Part shown: piece after piece, positions 1 to 7,617 of the stretch
Layout of the letters: each line of letters begins with the position of its first letter
Numbering within the stretch: position 1 is the first letter of the stretch
Origin: a virus
Virus record (IMG/VR): IMGVR_UViG_3300009285_001298
Coordinates: 1 to 22,784 of that record
Direction: 5' to 3' (one strand)
DNA length: 22,784 nt
Notes under the pieces: generated by a model
Seen by the model: only the letters and a program-made list of their open reading frames with translations
The model's database searches: none
Told to the model about the DNA's origin: nothing
Position numbers and translations under genes: made by a program

Positions 1-134
1 GGTATACCAAGTATCCGGCGGCGGGTGCGCCGGTGACGAAGCATGGCGGGCGAGGCCCGCTCGCGGATGGGCGCAAGACTTCTGGCCCGAAAGGGACATA
101 CCCTCGCGTGATGACGCCGATGTCCGAGCGGTAA
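1..134 (+). CDS. 3' end of an unidentified protein (partial)
   Basis: The frame starting at base 3 is open from the window edge to a TAA at 132-134, giving 43 codons rich in Gly, Pro, Lys and Arg and ending MTPMSER. Its stop overlaps the ATG of the small terminase gene as TAATG, the coupling seen at several other junctions here, which supports it being a real gene end. The tail is basic and looks disordered. No family is recognised. The gene would lie just upstream of the packaging genes, where phages often carry small DNA-binding proteins, but nothing in the visible residues shows that. Confidence 0.5.
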   Translation, partial: YTKYPAAGAPVTKHGGRGPLADGRKTSGPKGTYPRVMTPMSER

Positions 135-631
135 TGCCGAAACGCAACTGCGCCCAACGGCGCAGTTTTACGCCACGCCAGTTGAAGTACAAGCACAACC
201 GACTGCTGGGGATGAGCCAGTACAATGCCGCGATTTCGGCGGGGTATAGTCCCAAAACGGCGACCCATGCGTGTGATGTGGATCGCGTTGTAAAAAGTAG
301 TATGTATGAGGAGTTTGAACGGGCCGGGCTGACGGGGAAAGTGCAGGCCCAGCAGATCACCGAGATGGCCCTCACCGCGTCAAAGATTCAGAACGCGACG
401 CTCCTCGTGAAGTCCGATGAGACTGGCAAGATGGTGGCCGTCAAGTCCTCCGATGATTTCATCGAAGTGCCAGACTATGCGAATCGGTTGTCCGCGCACA
501 AACTCGCCGCGCAGTTGAAAGGCCAGCTCTCCGACGCTCCGGTCGTGGATCAGTCCCAGCACCTGACGTTCACGATCGTGACCCCCCAGGTCGAAGATGG
601 CGCGTCCACGCCCGTCGCCGTTGCCCTCTAA
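134..631 (+). CDS. Terminase small subunit (putative)
   Basis: A 165-residue protein. Residues ~12-50 have the pattern of a small-terminase helix-turn-helix: a basic run with F-x-P-R-Q-L, then a G-M-S-Q-Y-N-A-A-I-S-A-G-Y-S segment followed by K-T-A-T-H-A. This resembles the DNA-recognition domain of Terminase_2-type subunits. The middle (~60-130) looks helical and would serve oligomerisation. In this family the protein forms a ring that recognises the packaging site and recruits the large subunit. The start ATG overlaps the upstream stop (TAATG), and the 3' end overlaps the large terminase gene by 35 bases. Position directly before an unmistakable large terminase is the strongest support; the sequence match alone is moderate. 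Confidence 0.75.
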   Translation: MPKRNCAQRRSFTPRQLKYKHNRLLGMSQYNAAISAGYSPKTATHACDVDRVVKSSMYEEFERAGLTGKVQAQQITEMALTASKIQNATLLVKSDETGKMVAVKSSDDFIEVPDYANRLSAHKLAAQLKGQLSDAPVVDQSQHLTFTIVTPQVEDGASTPVAVAL

Positions 632-2015
632 GCCCGTCCGTGAGGTCACGGTGTTCTTGACCCAGGCGCAAGCGAAGGCCTGGGCTCCGCTGCTCTCCCC
701 CGACGACGTGGCGGTGCTGTACGGCGGGGCGAAGGGGGGGGCGAAGACCTTCCTGCTCTGCGTGTGGGCCTTGGTCTACGCCGAATCGCTCATCCAGCGG
801 TGGGGACTGACCCCCTCCACGACGCCGCTCCCGGTGGGGTTTCTGGGTCGCAAGCGGTCGGTGGATTTTCGGAAGACGACGTTGGAAACGTGGAAACGGG
901 TCATCCCCCCGGAGAAGTACCGGTTGCACGATAACGAACACGAACTCATTATCATGGAGACCGTCAAGATTCTCTGCGGCGGGTTGGACGATCAGCAGCA
1001 TATCAACAAGTTCAACTCGGCGGAGTTCGCCTTCTTCGGGATTGACCAAGCCGAAGAGACGGAGCGGCATGATGTGGATGTGCTCCAGGCCGCGCTCCGG
1101 CTGACGGTCGGCGGGGTGACGCCCGCCTATAAGCAGTTGTTCACGGCCAATCCGTCGGACGGCTGGCTGAAGCAGGACTTCATCACCGCGCCCAAACCGC
1201 AGCATGTGTTCATCCCGGCGAAGTACACCGATAACCCCCATCTGCCTGTCAACTACCGGCAGACCTTGGAAGCCGCCTTTGGCTACAACGATCCGCTCCT
1301 CCGGGCCTACCGCGATGGGGATTGGTCGGCCCTCGAAGCGTCGAATACCCTACTCACGCAGGCCGTGTTGGCGCGGGTGCAGGGCGTCCAGCATCATCCG
1401 ACCGAGATCCGCCGCGTCGTGTCCTGCGATCCCTCGTTAGGTGGGGATGAGTGCGTGATCGTGCTCGTCGAGAACGGGCGGATTGTGGAACAACAGGTGC
1501 ACCACGAACGCGACCCGATGAAGATTGCGGGGTACATGCAGATTCTGGCGCATCGGACGGCGACCCCACACTATGCCACGGACACGACCGGCGGGTTGGG
1601 GGAAGCCATCAACGCCCGGCTCCGAGAACTCCATCCCACGGCGTGGGTGCGCTCCGTGAATGCGTCGGAAGCCGCCGACGACCCGGAGCATTACGCCAAC
1701 GTCCGGGCGGAGATGTGGTGGGCGGCGCTCCGGGCGTTCCAAGACCAGACCGTCCCGTACCCGGAGGACGAGGAGTTGCGTCGGCAACTGACGGCGGTGC
1801 GGTTCAAGGTCGTGAACTCGAACGGGAAGATTCAGCTGGAACCCAAGACCGAGACCAAGACCCGACTGGGCCGGTCGCCGGATCGGGCGGATGCCTACGT
1901 CCAAGCTCTGTACATCCTCCCACAGACCCCTCCTATCCTTCAGCGTGATCGGTGGGCAGAGCCCGTCGGTCGGGGTGAGGTCGGGGTGAATATAACCAGC
2001 GCAATGGCCGCCTAA
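597..2015 (+). CDS. terL: Terminase large subunit (ATPase and nuclease)
   Basis: A 472-residue packaging motor that pumps DNA into the prohead and cuts the concatemer. The N-terminal ATPase has a Walker A loop GGAKGGAKT at ~43-51, a Walker B with D150 (FFGIDQAEE) and a coupling-type TANPSDGW at ~183. The C-terminal RNase H-like nuclease has three acidic sites: D278 (CDPSLGGDE), D329 (ATDTTGG) and D429/D432 (PDRADAY). The length is normal for the family. The P-loop has Ala where the invariant Gly before Lys is usual (GGARGGGKS in many relatives). The start at 597 lies inside the small-subunit gene and has only a weak ribosome binding site; a GTG at 651 with GAGG five bases upstream is an alternative that keeps all motifs. 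Confidence 0.95.
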   Translation: MARPRPSPLPSKPVREVTVFLTQAQAKAWAPLLSPDDVAVLYGGAKGGAKTFLLCVWALVYAESLIQRWGLTPSTTPLPVGFLGRKRSVDFRKTTLETWKRVIPPEKYRLHDNEHELIIMETVKILCGGLDDQQHINKFNSAEFAFFGIDQAEETERHDVDVLQAALRLTVGGVTPAYKQLFTANPSDGWLKQDFITAPKPQHVFIPAKYTDNPHLPVNYRQTLEAAFGYNDPLLRAYRDGDWSALEASNTLLTQAVLARVQGVQHHPTEIRRVVSCDPSLGGDECVIVLVENGRIVEQQVHHERDPMKIAGYMQILAHRTATPHYATDTTGGLGEAINARLRELHPTAWVRSVNASEAADDPEHYANVRAEMWWAALRAFQDQTVPYPEDEELRRQLTAVRFKVVNSNGKIQLEPKTETKTRLGRSPDRADAYVQALYILPQTPPILQRDRWAEPVGRGEVGVNITSAMAA

Positions 2016-2104
2016 TGTGTGACTTCTGCCAAGCCGAGAAACGACAAGGTGAGCATGAATCCCCCTGTGACTGCGCCTGTCACAAGGGCGGGAGGGCAGC
2101 GTAA
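2015..2104 (+). CDS. 29-residue Cys-rich microprotein, zinc-knuckle-like
   Basis: A short frame exactly fills the gap between the terminase and portal genes. Its ATG overlaps the terminase stop (TAATG at 2013-2017) and its TAA overlaps the portal ATG (TAATG at 2102-2106). The 29-residue product has Cys at 2, 5, 18, 20 and 22 and His at 14 and 23, giving CxxC-x12-CxCxCH, which could bind a metal such as zinc. No ribosome binding site precedes it, so translation probably depends on ribosomes finishing the terminase gene. The GGGAGG just before its end serves the portal gene. No family is recognised. It could be a packaging or portal cofactor, or only a coupling leader; the dual overlaps and the cysteine pattern argue against chance. 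Confidence 0.6.
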   Translation: MCDFCQAEKRQGEHESPCDCACHKGGRAA

Positions 2105-4008
2105 TGGCACGTCGTCGTACCGCCCCTAGCGCTGACCCGCGTAGTCCTTCCCTTGATCCCCTCGCGAATGAAATCCTCGAACGGTGGAAGACTGTCTCAG
2201 AGCACTACGCGGATTGGAACGAAGAGGCCAAGGATGACTACGCCTTTGCCTTGGGAGATCAGTGGAGCGACGAAGACCGCACCACTCTCAAAGCCCAGAA
2301 GCGCCCATGCCTGACGTTCAATCGCATCAAGCCCTTACTCAATTTGGTCAGTGGCTATCAACGGGAGAATGCCGCCCGGATCAAGGTTAACCCAGAAGGT
2401 GGGGAAGACCGCATCTTCTCGGAAGTCTGTGACCGGCTGATTAAGGCCCTCGATAAATGGGCGCATCTTGATTACGTCATGTCCTACTGGTTTGACGACG
2501 GGGCGACGTGCGGCAAGGGGTTCATGGAAGCGGTCTTGGAATATGAGAGAGACCCGGTACGGGGCGATCTGTACCTGAAACAACTCTCTCCCTATAGTGT
2601 CTTGCCAGACCCAGATCATTTGGACTACGACCTGAATCGTGGGGCGCGGTACGTCTTCAAGCACGTCCGGTTGTCCCGACAGACCCTGCTCGACCTCTAC
2701 CCCAAGGCGAAGTCGCTCATCAGCGGGTTCATCAAGGACGTGGATGATCCGGTGCTCAACGGCATGGGGTTGCTGACGAAGGAGGGCGGGGACGACGACT
2801 ACGGCAACCGCCCGTCGAAGTCCTCGATCACCCGAGCGTCCGACGCCGTGGTGGAGAACGCTTTCGAGGGCGACACCCACTACACCGTCAAAGAGTACTG
2901 GCGGCCCAAGCGCGTGCCGCAGTACTTTGTGTTGAACGTGCAGTCGGGGGATCCGGTGTACTTCGAGACCGAGGAGGAGGCGCAACTCTTCCTTGCCGAG
3001 CAACAGGCCAAAACCCCAGGGTTTGGCACGGTCGAATCTCGCCAGGTCAAGCAGATGTGGGTGGCGGCCTACATTGCGGGGCATGTCGTGCAAGATGTGA
3101 AATCTCCGTTTGAACCGCACTACCACGGCTACCCGTTCTTCCGGTATTTGGCCGACTGGATTCCCAACGCGGACGACGAGACCGTCCGGGTGCAGGGGAT
3201 TGTCCGGGCGCTCAAAGATCCCCAGCGGGAGAAGAATAAGGCCAAGTCCCAGACGCTACACATTCTGAACACGCAGGCGAACTCCGGCTGGGTGGGGGAT
3301 GAGGACGCGCTGACCGACGAGGGCTGGAAGAAGCTCCAGACGATGGGCGCGACGCCTGGCGTGGTCGTCCGCAAGAAGAAGGGCGCGGAGTTGCGGGAGA
3401 TTCTCCCCAAAGGCCCGAATCAAGGTCATCTCGTGCGCGAGCAACAGGCAGACGAGGAGTTTACCAAGATTTCAGGGATCAACCCTGACCTCCTAGGATT
3501 CAATGAGAAGACGGCGTCGGGGCGGGCCATTTCCCTCCGCATTCGCCAGGCCGTGTTGTCCTTGGTGCGGTTGTTCACCAACTACCGCTACTCGAAGGAA
3601 ATCTTGGGGAACTTTTTGTTGGAGATGGTGCCCGCGCTGTTCGACACGAAGAAGTTGTCGCGCACCCTCGGCCCAGCGTATCTCGCCAAAGCGGTGGATC
3701 CCCAGAAGTACCCGCAGGGGTTGGACGTCGGGCATCTCGACGGGTTCCTGACCTTGATTAAAGACCACCGCTACGACGTCTATGTGACCGAAGCGGATCA
3801 GAACCAGACCATCCGCTTTGAAATCTTCCAGGAGTTGACCGAACTCTTGAAGGCGGGAGCCCCGATCCCGATGGACTTGTTAATCGAATATTTAGACCTA
3901 CCAAATTCGGAGGAGGTAAAGCAACGCATTCAACAAGCACAAGCCCAGCAAGCCGCGACCATGGCGGCTGGTAAACCGGGGACACCCCCCGCAGGAGCCC
4001 AACAATGA
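2104..4008 (+). CDS. Portal protein, P22-type
   Basis: A 634-residue head portal, the dodecameric ring at the capsid vertex through which DNA enters and leaves. The order of conserved segments fits P22-like portals: an early GDQWS/RP-x-LTFN-x-I region (~50-80), L-x-N-x-V-x-GYQRENAARIKV (~82-100), SPYSVLPDPD (~160), a central FRYLADWIPN and a VRALKDPQREKNKAKS helix (~345-385), then GFNEKTASGRAI (~462) before a long helix with RLFTNYRYSKEILGN. The C-terminal ~35 residues are Gln/Ala rich (QQAQAQQAA) and low in complexity. The length is usual for the family. The start follows GGGAGG with suitable spacing, and the stop overlaps the next gene as ATGA. GC content falls toward the 3' end and into the next gene. 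Confidence 0.9.
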   Translation: MARRRTAPSADPRSPSLDPLANEILERWKTVSEHYADWNEEAKDDYAFALGDQWSDEDRTTLKAQKRPCLTFNRIKPLLNLVSGYQRENAARIKVNPEGGEDRIFSEVCDRLIKALDKWAHLDYVMSYWFDDGATCGKGFMEAVLEYERDPVRGDLYLKQLSPYSVLPDPDHLDYDLNRGARYVFKHVRLSRQTLLDLYPKAKSLISGFIKDVDDPVLNGMGLLTKEGGDDDYGNRPSKSSITRASDAVVENAFEGDTHYTVKEYWRPKRVPQYFVLNVQSGDPVYFETEEEAQLFLAEQQAKTPGFGTVESRQVKQMWVAAYIAGHVVQDVKSPFEPHYHGYPFFRYLADWIPNADDETVRVQGIVRALKDPQREKNKAKSQTLHILNTQANSGWVGDEDALTDEGWKKLQTMGATPGVVVRKKKGAELREILPKGPNQGHLVREQQADEEFTKISGINPDLLGFNEKTASGRAISLRIRQAVLSLVRLFTNYRYSKEILGNFLLEMVPALFDTKKLSRTLGPAYLAKAVDPQKYPQGLDVGHLDGFLTLIKDHRYDVYVTEADQNQTIRFEIFQELTELLKAGAPIPMDLLIEYLDLPNSEEVKQRIQQAQAQQAATMAAGKPGTPPAGAQQ

Positions 4009-5123
4009 TTACCAATTCAGAAGCACCCACGAAAGAAGAACGAGAGATTATGAAGACGAACACTCTTCCACCGAAGGGTTATAAGGGCGTGGTTGTTCCA
4101 GAGGCGAAGACTGAAACTCAAGAGACTGAAACTCAAGAGACAGAGAACCCAACGCCGGCACCCGTGACGCCTGTCCCAACACCAGAAGAACCGACGCCAG
4201 TGCCGGCGACAGTACCGGCTGCCTCACCAGTACCTACTCCTGAGGTACCGTCACCAGACGATGTGTTTGTCCGGCTGGAGCGGGAACTTCAAAAACCAGA
4301 CGGGCAAGCCGATTTGGCGGGGTTTAACACGCGTGAGAAGGCGTACTTCCACCAGATGCAACGGGATCGCAAGGCCAAGCAGGACGCGATCCGGGAACGG
4401 GATGAAGCCTTGTTCCGTGAGGCCCAGCGGGTGAAGGCCGAGACCGACGCGACCACGGCTCCGCCCTCACCGCTCGACGAGCTGGCGAAGCGCGACCCGA
4501 CCGATTTTCTCACGGTGGGGGAAGTCACCAAACTCTTGAAAGCCCCACCCACCCCGTCGGTGCCTGCCGTGGCCCCTCCGGGTGGCCTCGATCCGGTGCA
4601 GACGCGGTTCTTGACACTCTGTGATGCCGAGGCTCGGTCGCTCCATCCCGAGGACTACGACGCGGTGATGGAGTTGGTGCCCGACCTCATCAGTAAAAGC
4701 CCTGAGCATTTGAAGTCCCTCGCCGACGCGTATCGTCGTGGCGAGAATGTCGCGGATGTGACCTACACGCTGATTCGGCGTGACCCGGCGTTCGAGACGC
4801 TCTGGCCCGTGGCGCAAACGCGGAGCGCTGCCAAGAGATCTCCGATGCCGCCGACGGCTCCTGTGAAGGAGCCACCTCCTGTCGCCCCCCCACCGGCTCC
4901 GTCGGCGGCGGCTTCCTCCGCGCAATTGGCGTTGGACACCAATGCGAATAAACCCAAGACGACGGGTCATGCCCCGTCCGGCTCAGATACCCCGCCTGAC
5001 CAATTGACGTTGGATCAGATTGCGGCGATGTCCCAGCGCGAGTTCGGCCAGTTGCCGAAACGGACGCGGGATGCGTTTCTGAAACGGTATGGGGGCGGCC
5101 CGCCGCCACGCTACGATGATTAA
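4005..5123 (+). CDS. Scaffold-like protein between portal and capsid
   Basis: A 372-residue, highly charged protein. Residues ~30-85 are a Pro/Thr/Glu-rich, disordered-looking stretch containing a tandem TETQE repeat. Residues ~90-150 form a probable coiled coil rich in Arg, Glu and Lys. A Pro-rich linker follows, and the C-terminus is short, basic and helical (QREFGQLPKRTRDAFLKRY) before a GGGPPPRYDD tail. Location between portal and coat gene and this composition are typical of internal scaffolding proteins, whose basic C-terminus contacts coat protein; homology is not recognisable by eye. The start at 4005 is chosen because AGGAG lies seven bases upstream and it overlaps the portal stop as ATGA. 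An ATG at 4050 is a weaker alternative. Confidence 0.7.
   Translation: MITNSEAPTKEEREIMKTNTLPPKGYKGVVVPEAKTETQETETQETENPTPAPVTPVPTPEEPTPVPATVPAASPVPTPEVPSPDDVFVRLERELQKPDGQADLAGFNTREKAYFHQMQRDRKAKQDAIRERDEALFREAQRVKAETDATTAPPSPLDELAKRDPTDFLTVGEVTKLLKAPPTPSVPAVAPPGGLDPVQTRFLTLCDAEARSLHPEDYDAVMELVPDLISKSPEHLKSLADAYRRGENVADVTYTLIRRDPAFETLWPVAQTRSAAKRSPMPPTAPVKEPPPVAPPPAPSAAASSAQLALDTNANKPKTTGHAPSGSDTPPDQLTLDQIAAMSQREFGQLPKRTRDAFLKRYGGGPPPRYDD
4109..4138 (+). repeat. 15-base perfect tandem duplication
   Basis: The unit GACTGAAACTCAAGA occurs twice in direct succession at 4109-4123 and 4124-4138. It is in frame in the scaffold-like gene and encodes TETQE twice. A third, degenerate start of the unit (GACAGAG) follows. 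It looks like a recent slippage expansion in a disordered linker. Confidence 0.95.
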
Positions 5124-5127
5124 GGAG
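5122..5127 (+). promoter_or_regulatory. Ribosome binding site fixing the capsid start
   Basis: AAGGAG sits seven bases before the ATG at 5135 and overlaps the stop of the preceding gene. The in-frame TTG at 5129 would sit only one base from this site, so the ATG at 5135 is the real start. The strength of the site fits a highly expressed coat protein. Confidence 0.85.
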
Positions 5128-5134
5128 ATTGACG

Positions 5135-6160
5135 ATGGCTGCGACTGCGAGTAATAGCGCCCTCCGTCCAGAACTCTGGAATAAGACGCTTTGGGCGGAT
5201 GTCCGGGACAATCTGTACATGACCCGGTTTGTGGGGACGGCGAACACGTCCATGATCCAAGAACTCACCGACCTCAAAGCCGCCAAGGGGACGAACATCT
5301 CCTTTGGGCTTGGGGCCAAGATTGCCGCGTCGGATGCGGGCGTGTCGGGCGACACCGCCTTGGAAGGCAGTGAGGTGGCGATGACCGATTACGACGAAGA
5401 TGTGGCGATCAATCAACTCCGGCAAGGCGTGCTCTTGACCGGCGAGTTCGATGAACAACGGAATATGTACGACCAGCGGGAGAATGCCAAGAACCGGCTG
5501 GCGGATTGGTGGGCCGAGCGGATTGACCAAGAGCTGTGTGACAAGCTCTGCGGCAAGACGACCTCGACCTTCGCCAACACACCGACGGCGGCGGCGTCCA
5601 GCCGCACCGTGCGGGCGGGCGGGGCGGGGTCGATCGGGGCCATTACCACGGCCATGAAGATGGACACCAAAGTCCTGGATCGGGCCAAGCAGGTGGCGCT
5701 CGTGACGGATGCGGGCACCCCGGCCTTGCGGCCGCTGCGCATCAATGGGAAGCAGTATTTCGTGGCGATCCTCCATCCGTACGACGCGACCAATCTGCGC
5801 CAAGACCCGGTGTGGTCACAAGCGCAGCGGGACGCGAACGTGCGGGGCGAGGACAACCCGATCTTCTCCGGGGCGTTGGGGGTGTGGAACGGGATTATCG
5901 TGCATGAGCACGAGTATATCTTCCGCACCAACGATGGGTCGGCCTCCGCGCAGGTCGCCCGGAACGTCCTCTGCGGCCAACAGGCGGGGGTGATTGCCTG
6001 GGGCAAGTCGGTGAATTGGGTCGAGAAGACCTTCGACTACGGCAACCAGTGGGGCGTGAAGGTGGGCGCTATCTTCGGCTGCATCAAGCCGATGTTCAAC
6101 GCGGTGGACTATGGGGTGGTGACGATGTTCGCGGCGTCCGACACGGCCAGCACGGCCTAA
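5135..6160 (+). CDS. Major capsid protein, N4-gp56/DUF4043-like
   Basis: A 341-residue coat protein. It shows the family's typical arrangement: an N-terminal LRPELWNKTLWADVRDNLYMTRF segment, a K-G-T-N-I-S-F-G-L strand with a G-V-S-G-D-T-A-LEGSE loop at ~60-85, then D-V-A-I-N-Q-L-R-Q-G-V and a helix with FDEQRNMYDQRENAKNRLADWWAERID (~100-135) ending in LCDKLCG-like residues. The C-terminal half is the strand-rich capsid core with HPYDATNLRQDPVW and VNWVEKTFDYGNQWG. The length fits the family. It follows the scaffold-like gene by 11 bases and has the strongest ribosome binding site in this area. A GC-rich hairpin follows the gene. Confidence 0.88.
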   Translation: MAATASNSALRPELWNKTLWADVRDNLYMTRFVGTANTSMIQELTDLKAAKGTNISFGLGAKIAASDAGVSGDTALEGSEVAMTDYDEDVAINQLRQGVLLTGEFDEQRNMYDQRENAKNRLADWWAERIDQELCDKLCGKTTSTFANTPTAAASSRTVRAGGAGSIGAITTAMKMDTKVLDRAKQVALVTDAGTPALRPLRINGKQYFVAILHPYDATNLRQDPVWSQAQRDANVRGEDNPIFSGALGVWNGIIVHEHEYIFRTNDGSASAQVARNVLCGQQAGVIAWGKSVNWVEKTFDYGNQWGVKVGAIFGCIKPMFNAVDYGVVTMFAASDTASTA

Positions 6161-6179
6161 CCGAAGTTGACCTGGATGC

Positions 6180-6209
6180 GGAGGGCGGGGTCGGACGGCT
6201 CCGCCCTTC
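6180..6209 (+). other. GC-rich hairpin after the capsid gene
   Basis: Arms 6180-6188 (GGAGGGCGG) and 6201-6209 (CCGCCCTTC) pair over nine positions with one G-U wobble and a 12-base loop. No T-run follows, so it is not a standard intrinsic terminator. It may slow transcription or protect the capsid message 3' end. The next gene has its own GGAGG at 6222-6226. Confidence 0.4.
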
Positions 6210-6230
6210 GCTCAACCCTTCGGAGGTCGT

Positions 6231-7256
6231 ATGGCACAACGCATTGAATATGACGGGCTGTGGTGGAAAGACCTGTTTGATGTCTTGAACGAGCTGGTCG
6301 GGAATTGGAATGCGTTCCTGGCGAAGCTGGACCTTGACACCGGCGATACCACTTGGCACGTGGATTACGATGTGGCGTCCCCCACGATTGGGACGGGGGC
6401 GCGGACAGACCTGTCGCCACGAGCGATGCCCACCGGGAAGCTCATCGAGCTGTTGAAGACGTTTAAGACGAATTTCAACGACACCCTCGATGCGATCAAC
6501 GGGGATGACGGCATTGCCGGGACGACGATCTTCACGGATCAGAAGTTGTCCACCACGACCGCTGCGGAGTTGATGGATGTCGCCAATGCGCGGGCCAAGG
6601 CGTTGGGGTACCATCAAGATGCCCTCGTGCGGTTCGTGGATGAGTGCGTGGACAATTTCAACAAAGTGCTGGATGCGTGTGACGCCGACGCGACCCTGAC
6701 CGATACCGACTACTTCAGTCTGTACGGGATCACGGATATCGTGGTCGCCTCCAGTTCGTCGTCGAGTTCGGTGTCGAGTTCGAGCAGTTCCTCGTCCTCG
6801 CGATCGTCGAGTTCCAGCAGTTCGTCGAGCAGTTCCTCCTCGTCATCGAGCAGCCGCTCCTCCAGCTCCTCGTCGTCGAGCAGTTCGAGCCGGTCGAGTT
6901 CGAGTTCCTCCTCGTCGAGCCGGTCGAGCAGTTCGTCCAGCTCCTCCCGGTCGAGTAGCAGTTCCTCGTCGAGTTCCTCGTCTCGGTCGTCCAGTTCCTC
7001 GTCCTCGTCGAGCAGTTCGTCCTCCAGCTCGTCCCGATCCAGCAGTTCGAGCAGCTCGTCGAGTTCCAGCCGGAGTTCCTCGTCCTCGTCGAGTTCGTCG
7101 TCGTCGAGTAGTTCCTCGCGGAGCAGTTCCTCCAGTTCGTCGAGTTCGAGTTCCTCCTCGTCGAGCCGGAGTTCCTCGTCCTCGTCCAGCAGCTCGTCGA
7201 GTTCTCGGAGCAGTTCGTCTAGCTCCAGTTCGTCGAGTTCGCAGGCCATTACCTAA
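6231..7256 (+). CDS. Virion-module protein with long poly-Ser/Arg tail
   Basis: A 341-residue protein with two clearly different parts. Residues 1-173 are ordinary in composition and probably mostly helical, with an N-terminal LWWKDLFDVLNELVGNWNAF segment. Residues 174-337 are serine with 11 spaced arginines and one valine, followed by QAIT and the stop. No known family is recognised for the N-terminal part. The position directly after the coat gene suggests a head-associated or attachment protein displaying a flexible tail. A Ser-rich tail of this size could be a stalk, an O-glycosylation acceptor or a cation/polyanion-binding brush. A GGAGG at 6222-6226 supports the start. A second gene at 17521 has the same kind of tail. 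Confidence 0.8.
   Translation: MAQRIEYDGLWWKDLFDVLNELVGNWNAFLAKLDLDTGDTTWHVDYDVASPTIGTGARTDLSPRAMPTGKLIELLKTFKTNFNDTLDAINGDDGIAGTTIFTDQKLSTTTAAELMDVANARAKALGYHQDALVRFVDECVDNFNKVLDACDADATLTDTDYFSLYGITDIVVASSSSSSSVSSSSSSSSSRSSSSSSSSSSSSSSSSSRSSSSSSSSSSSRSSSSSSSSSRSSSSSSSSRSSSSSSSSSSSRSSSSSSSSSSSSSSSSRSSSSSSSSSSSRSSSSSSSSSSSSSSSRSSSSSSSSSSSSSSSRSSSSSSSSSSSSRSSSSSSSSSSSQAIT
6750..7241 (+). repeat. Poly-serine/arginine coding tract 1
   Basis: 164 consecutive codons encode serine except for 11 arginines, spaced by runs of roughly 8-18 Ser, and one valine. Serine is written with TCG, TCC, AGT, AGC and TCT in an irregular mixture, with TCN and AGY codons interleaved. A slippage-derived repeat would keep one codon or a regular unit, so the amino-acid sequence rather than the DNA repeat appears to be maintained. 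On the reverse strand the tract reads as open Asp/Glu/Leu-rich frames, which are shadows. Confidence 0.95.
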
Positions 7257-7268
7257 CGGGAGGCGCTC

Positions 7269-7571
7269 ATGCCACGCGATCCACGATTGGCGGAGTCGGG
7301 CGTTCTCACCGAGAACGTGACGGTCAAAGAGTCTCCAGGGCTGGTGGTGTCCATCACCATCGCGTTTACGGGGGCCACGGCGGGGGCACGGTGTTACCTG
7401 CGCGACGGGACGGATGGGGCCGCGCCGGTGGCGGTGCCGTTTGTGTTGGGGGCGTCCAATGGGACGATCACCAAAGAATGGCCGGAAGGCAAACTGTTTG
7501 AGACCGGGATTTATTGGGACAATGGCCCGGCGGCCCCGGACACGGTGTTCGCCGAACTGACGTTCAAGTAA
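7269..7571 (+). CDS. Small beta-rich virion-module protein
   Basis: A 100-residue protein with alternating hydrophobic strands: SPGLVVSITIAFT, ARCYLRDGTDG, PFVLGASNGTITKEWPEG, ETGIYWDNGPAAPDTVFAELTFK. It is probably a compact beta-sandwich. Its location downstream of the capsid gene suits a decoration or head-completion protein, but no family can be named with certainty. The start is supported by GGGAGG about six bases upstream. The ribosome binding site plus start (GGAGGCGCTCATG) is identical to that of the second poly-Ser gene at 17521. It ends just before a strong hairpin that precedes the sugar cassette. Confidence 0.75.
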   Translation: MPRDPRLAESGVLTENVTVKESPGLVVSITIAFTGATAGARCYLRDGTDGAAPVAVPFVLGASNGTITKEWPEGKLFETGIYWDNGPAAPDTVFAELTFK

Positions 7572-7574
7572 CCT

Positions 7575-7617
7575 GAGGGAGGCGGCGGGGGGCTGGTCGG
7601 CGGCCCCTCGCCCACGG
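7575..7617 (+). promoter_or_regulatory. Shine-Dalgarno separated from start by a hairpin
   Basis: GAGGGAGG at 7575-7582 is a strong ribosome binding sequence but lies 35 bases from the ATG at 7618. Between them, 7584-7593 (GGCGGGGGGC) pairs with 7603-7612 (GCCCCTCGCC) in a ten-pair stem with one G-U wobble and a nine-base loop. If folded, only about six unpaired bases separate the ribosome binding site from the ATG, which is ideal. A structure bridging a distant Shine-Dalgarno is known for T4 gene 38. No T-run follows, so it is less likely a terminator. Confidence 0.5.

Noticed and set aside
720-755. Ala in place of Gly before the P-loop Lys of the large terminase as a sign of inactivation
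   Set aside because: All other ATPase and nuclease residues are present, and phage terminases tolerate variation in this loop.
6180-6209. Intrinsic terminator after the capsid gene
   Set aside because: The stem is followed by GCTCAACCC with no T-run; kept only as a hairpin.
6710-7249. Long - strand frame rich in Asp, Glu and Leu opposite poly-Ser tract 1
   Set aside because: Its composition follows directly from reverse reading of serine codons; no ribosome binding site and no plausible fold.
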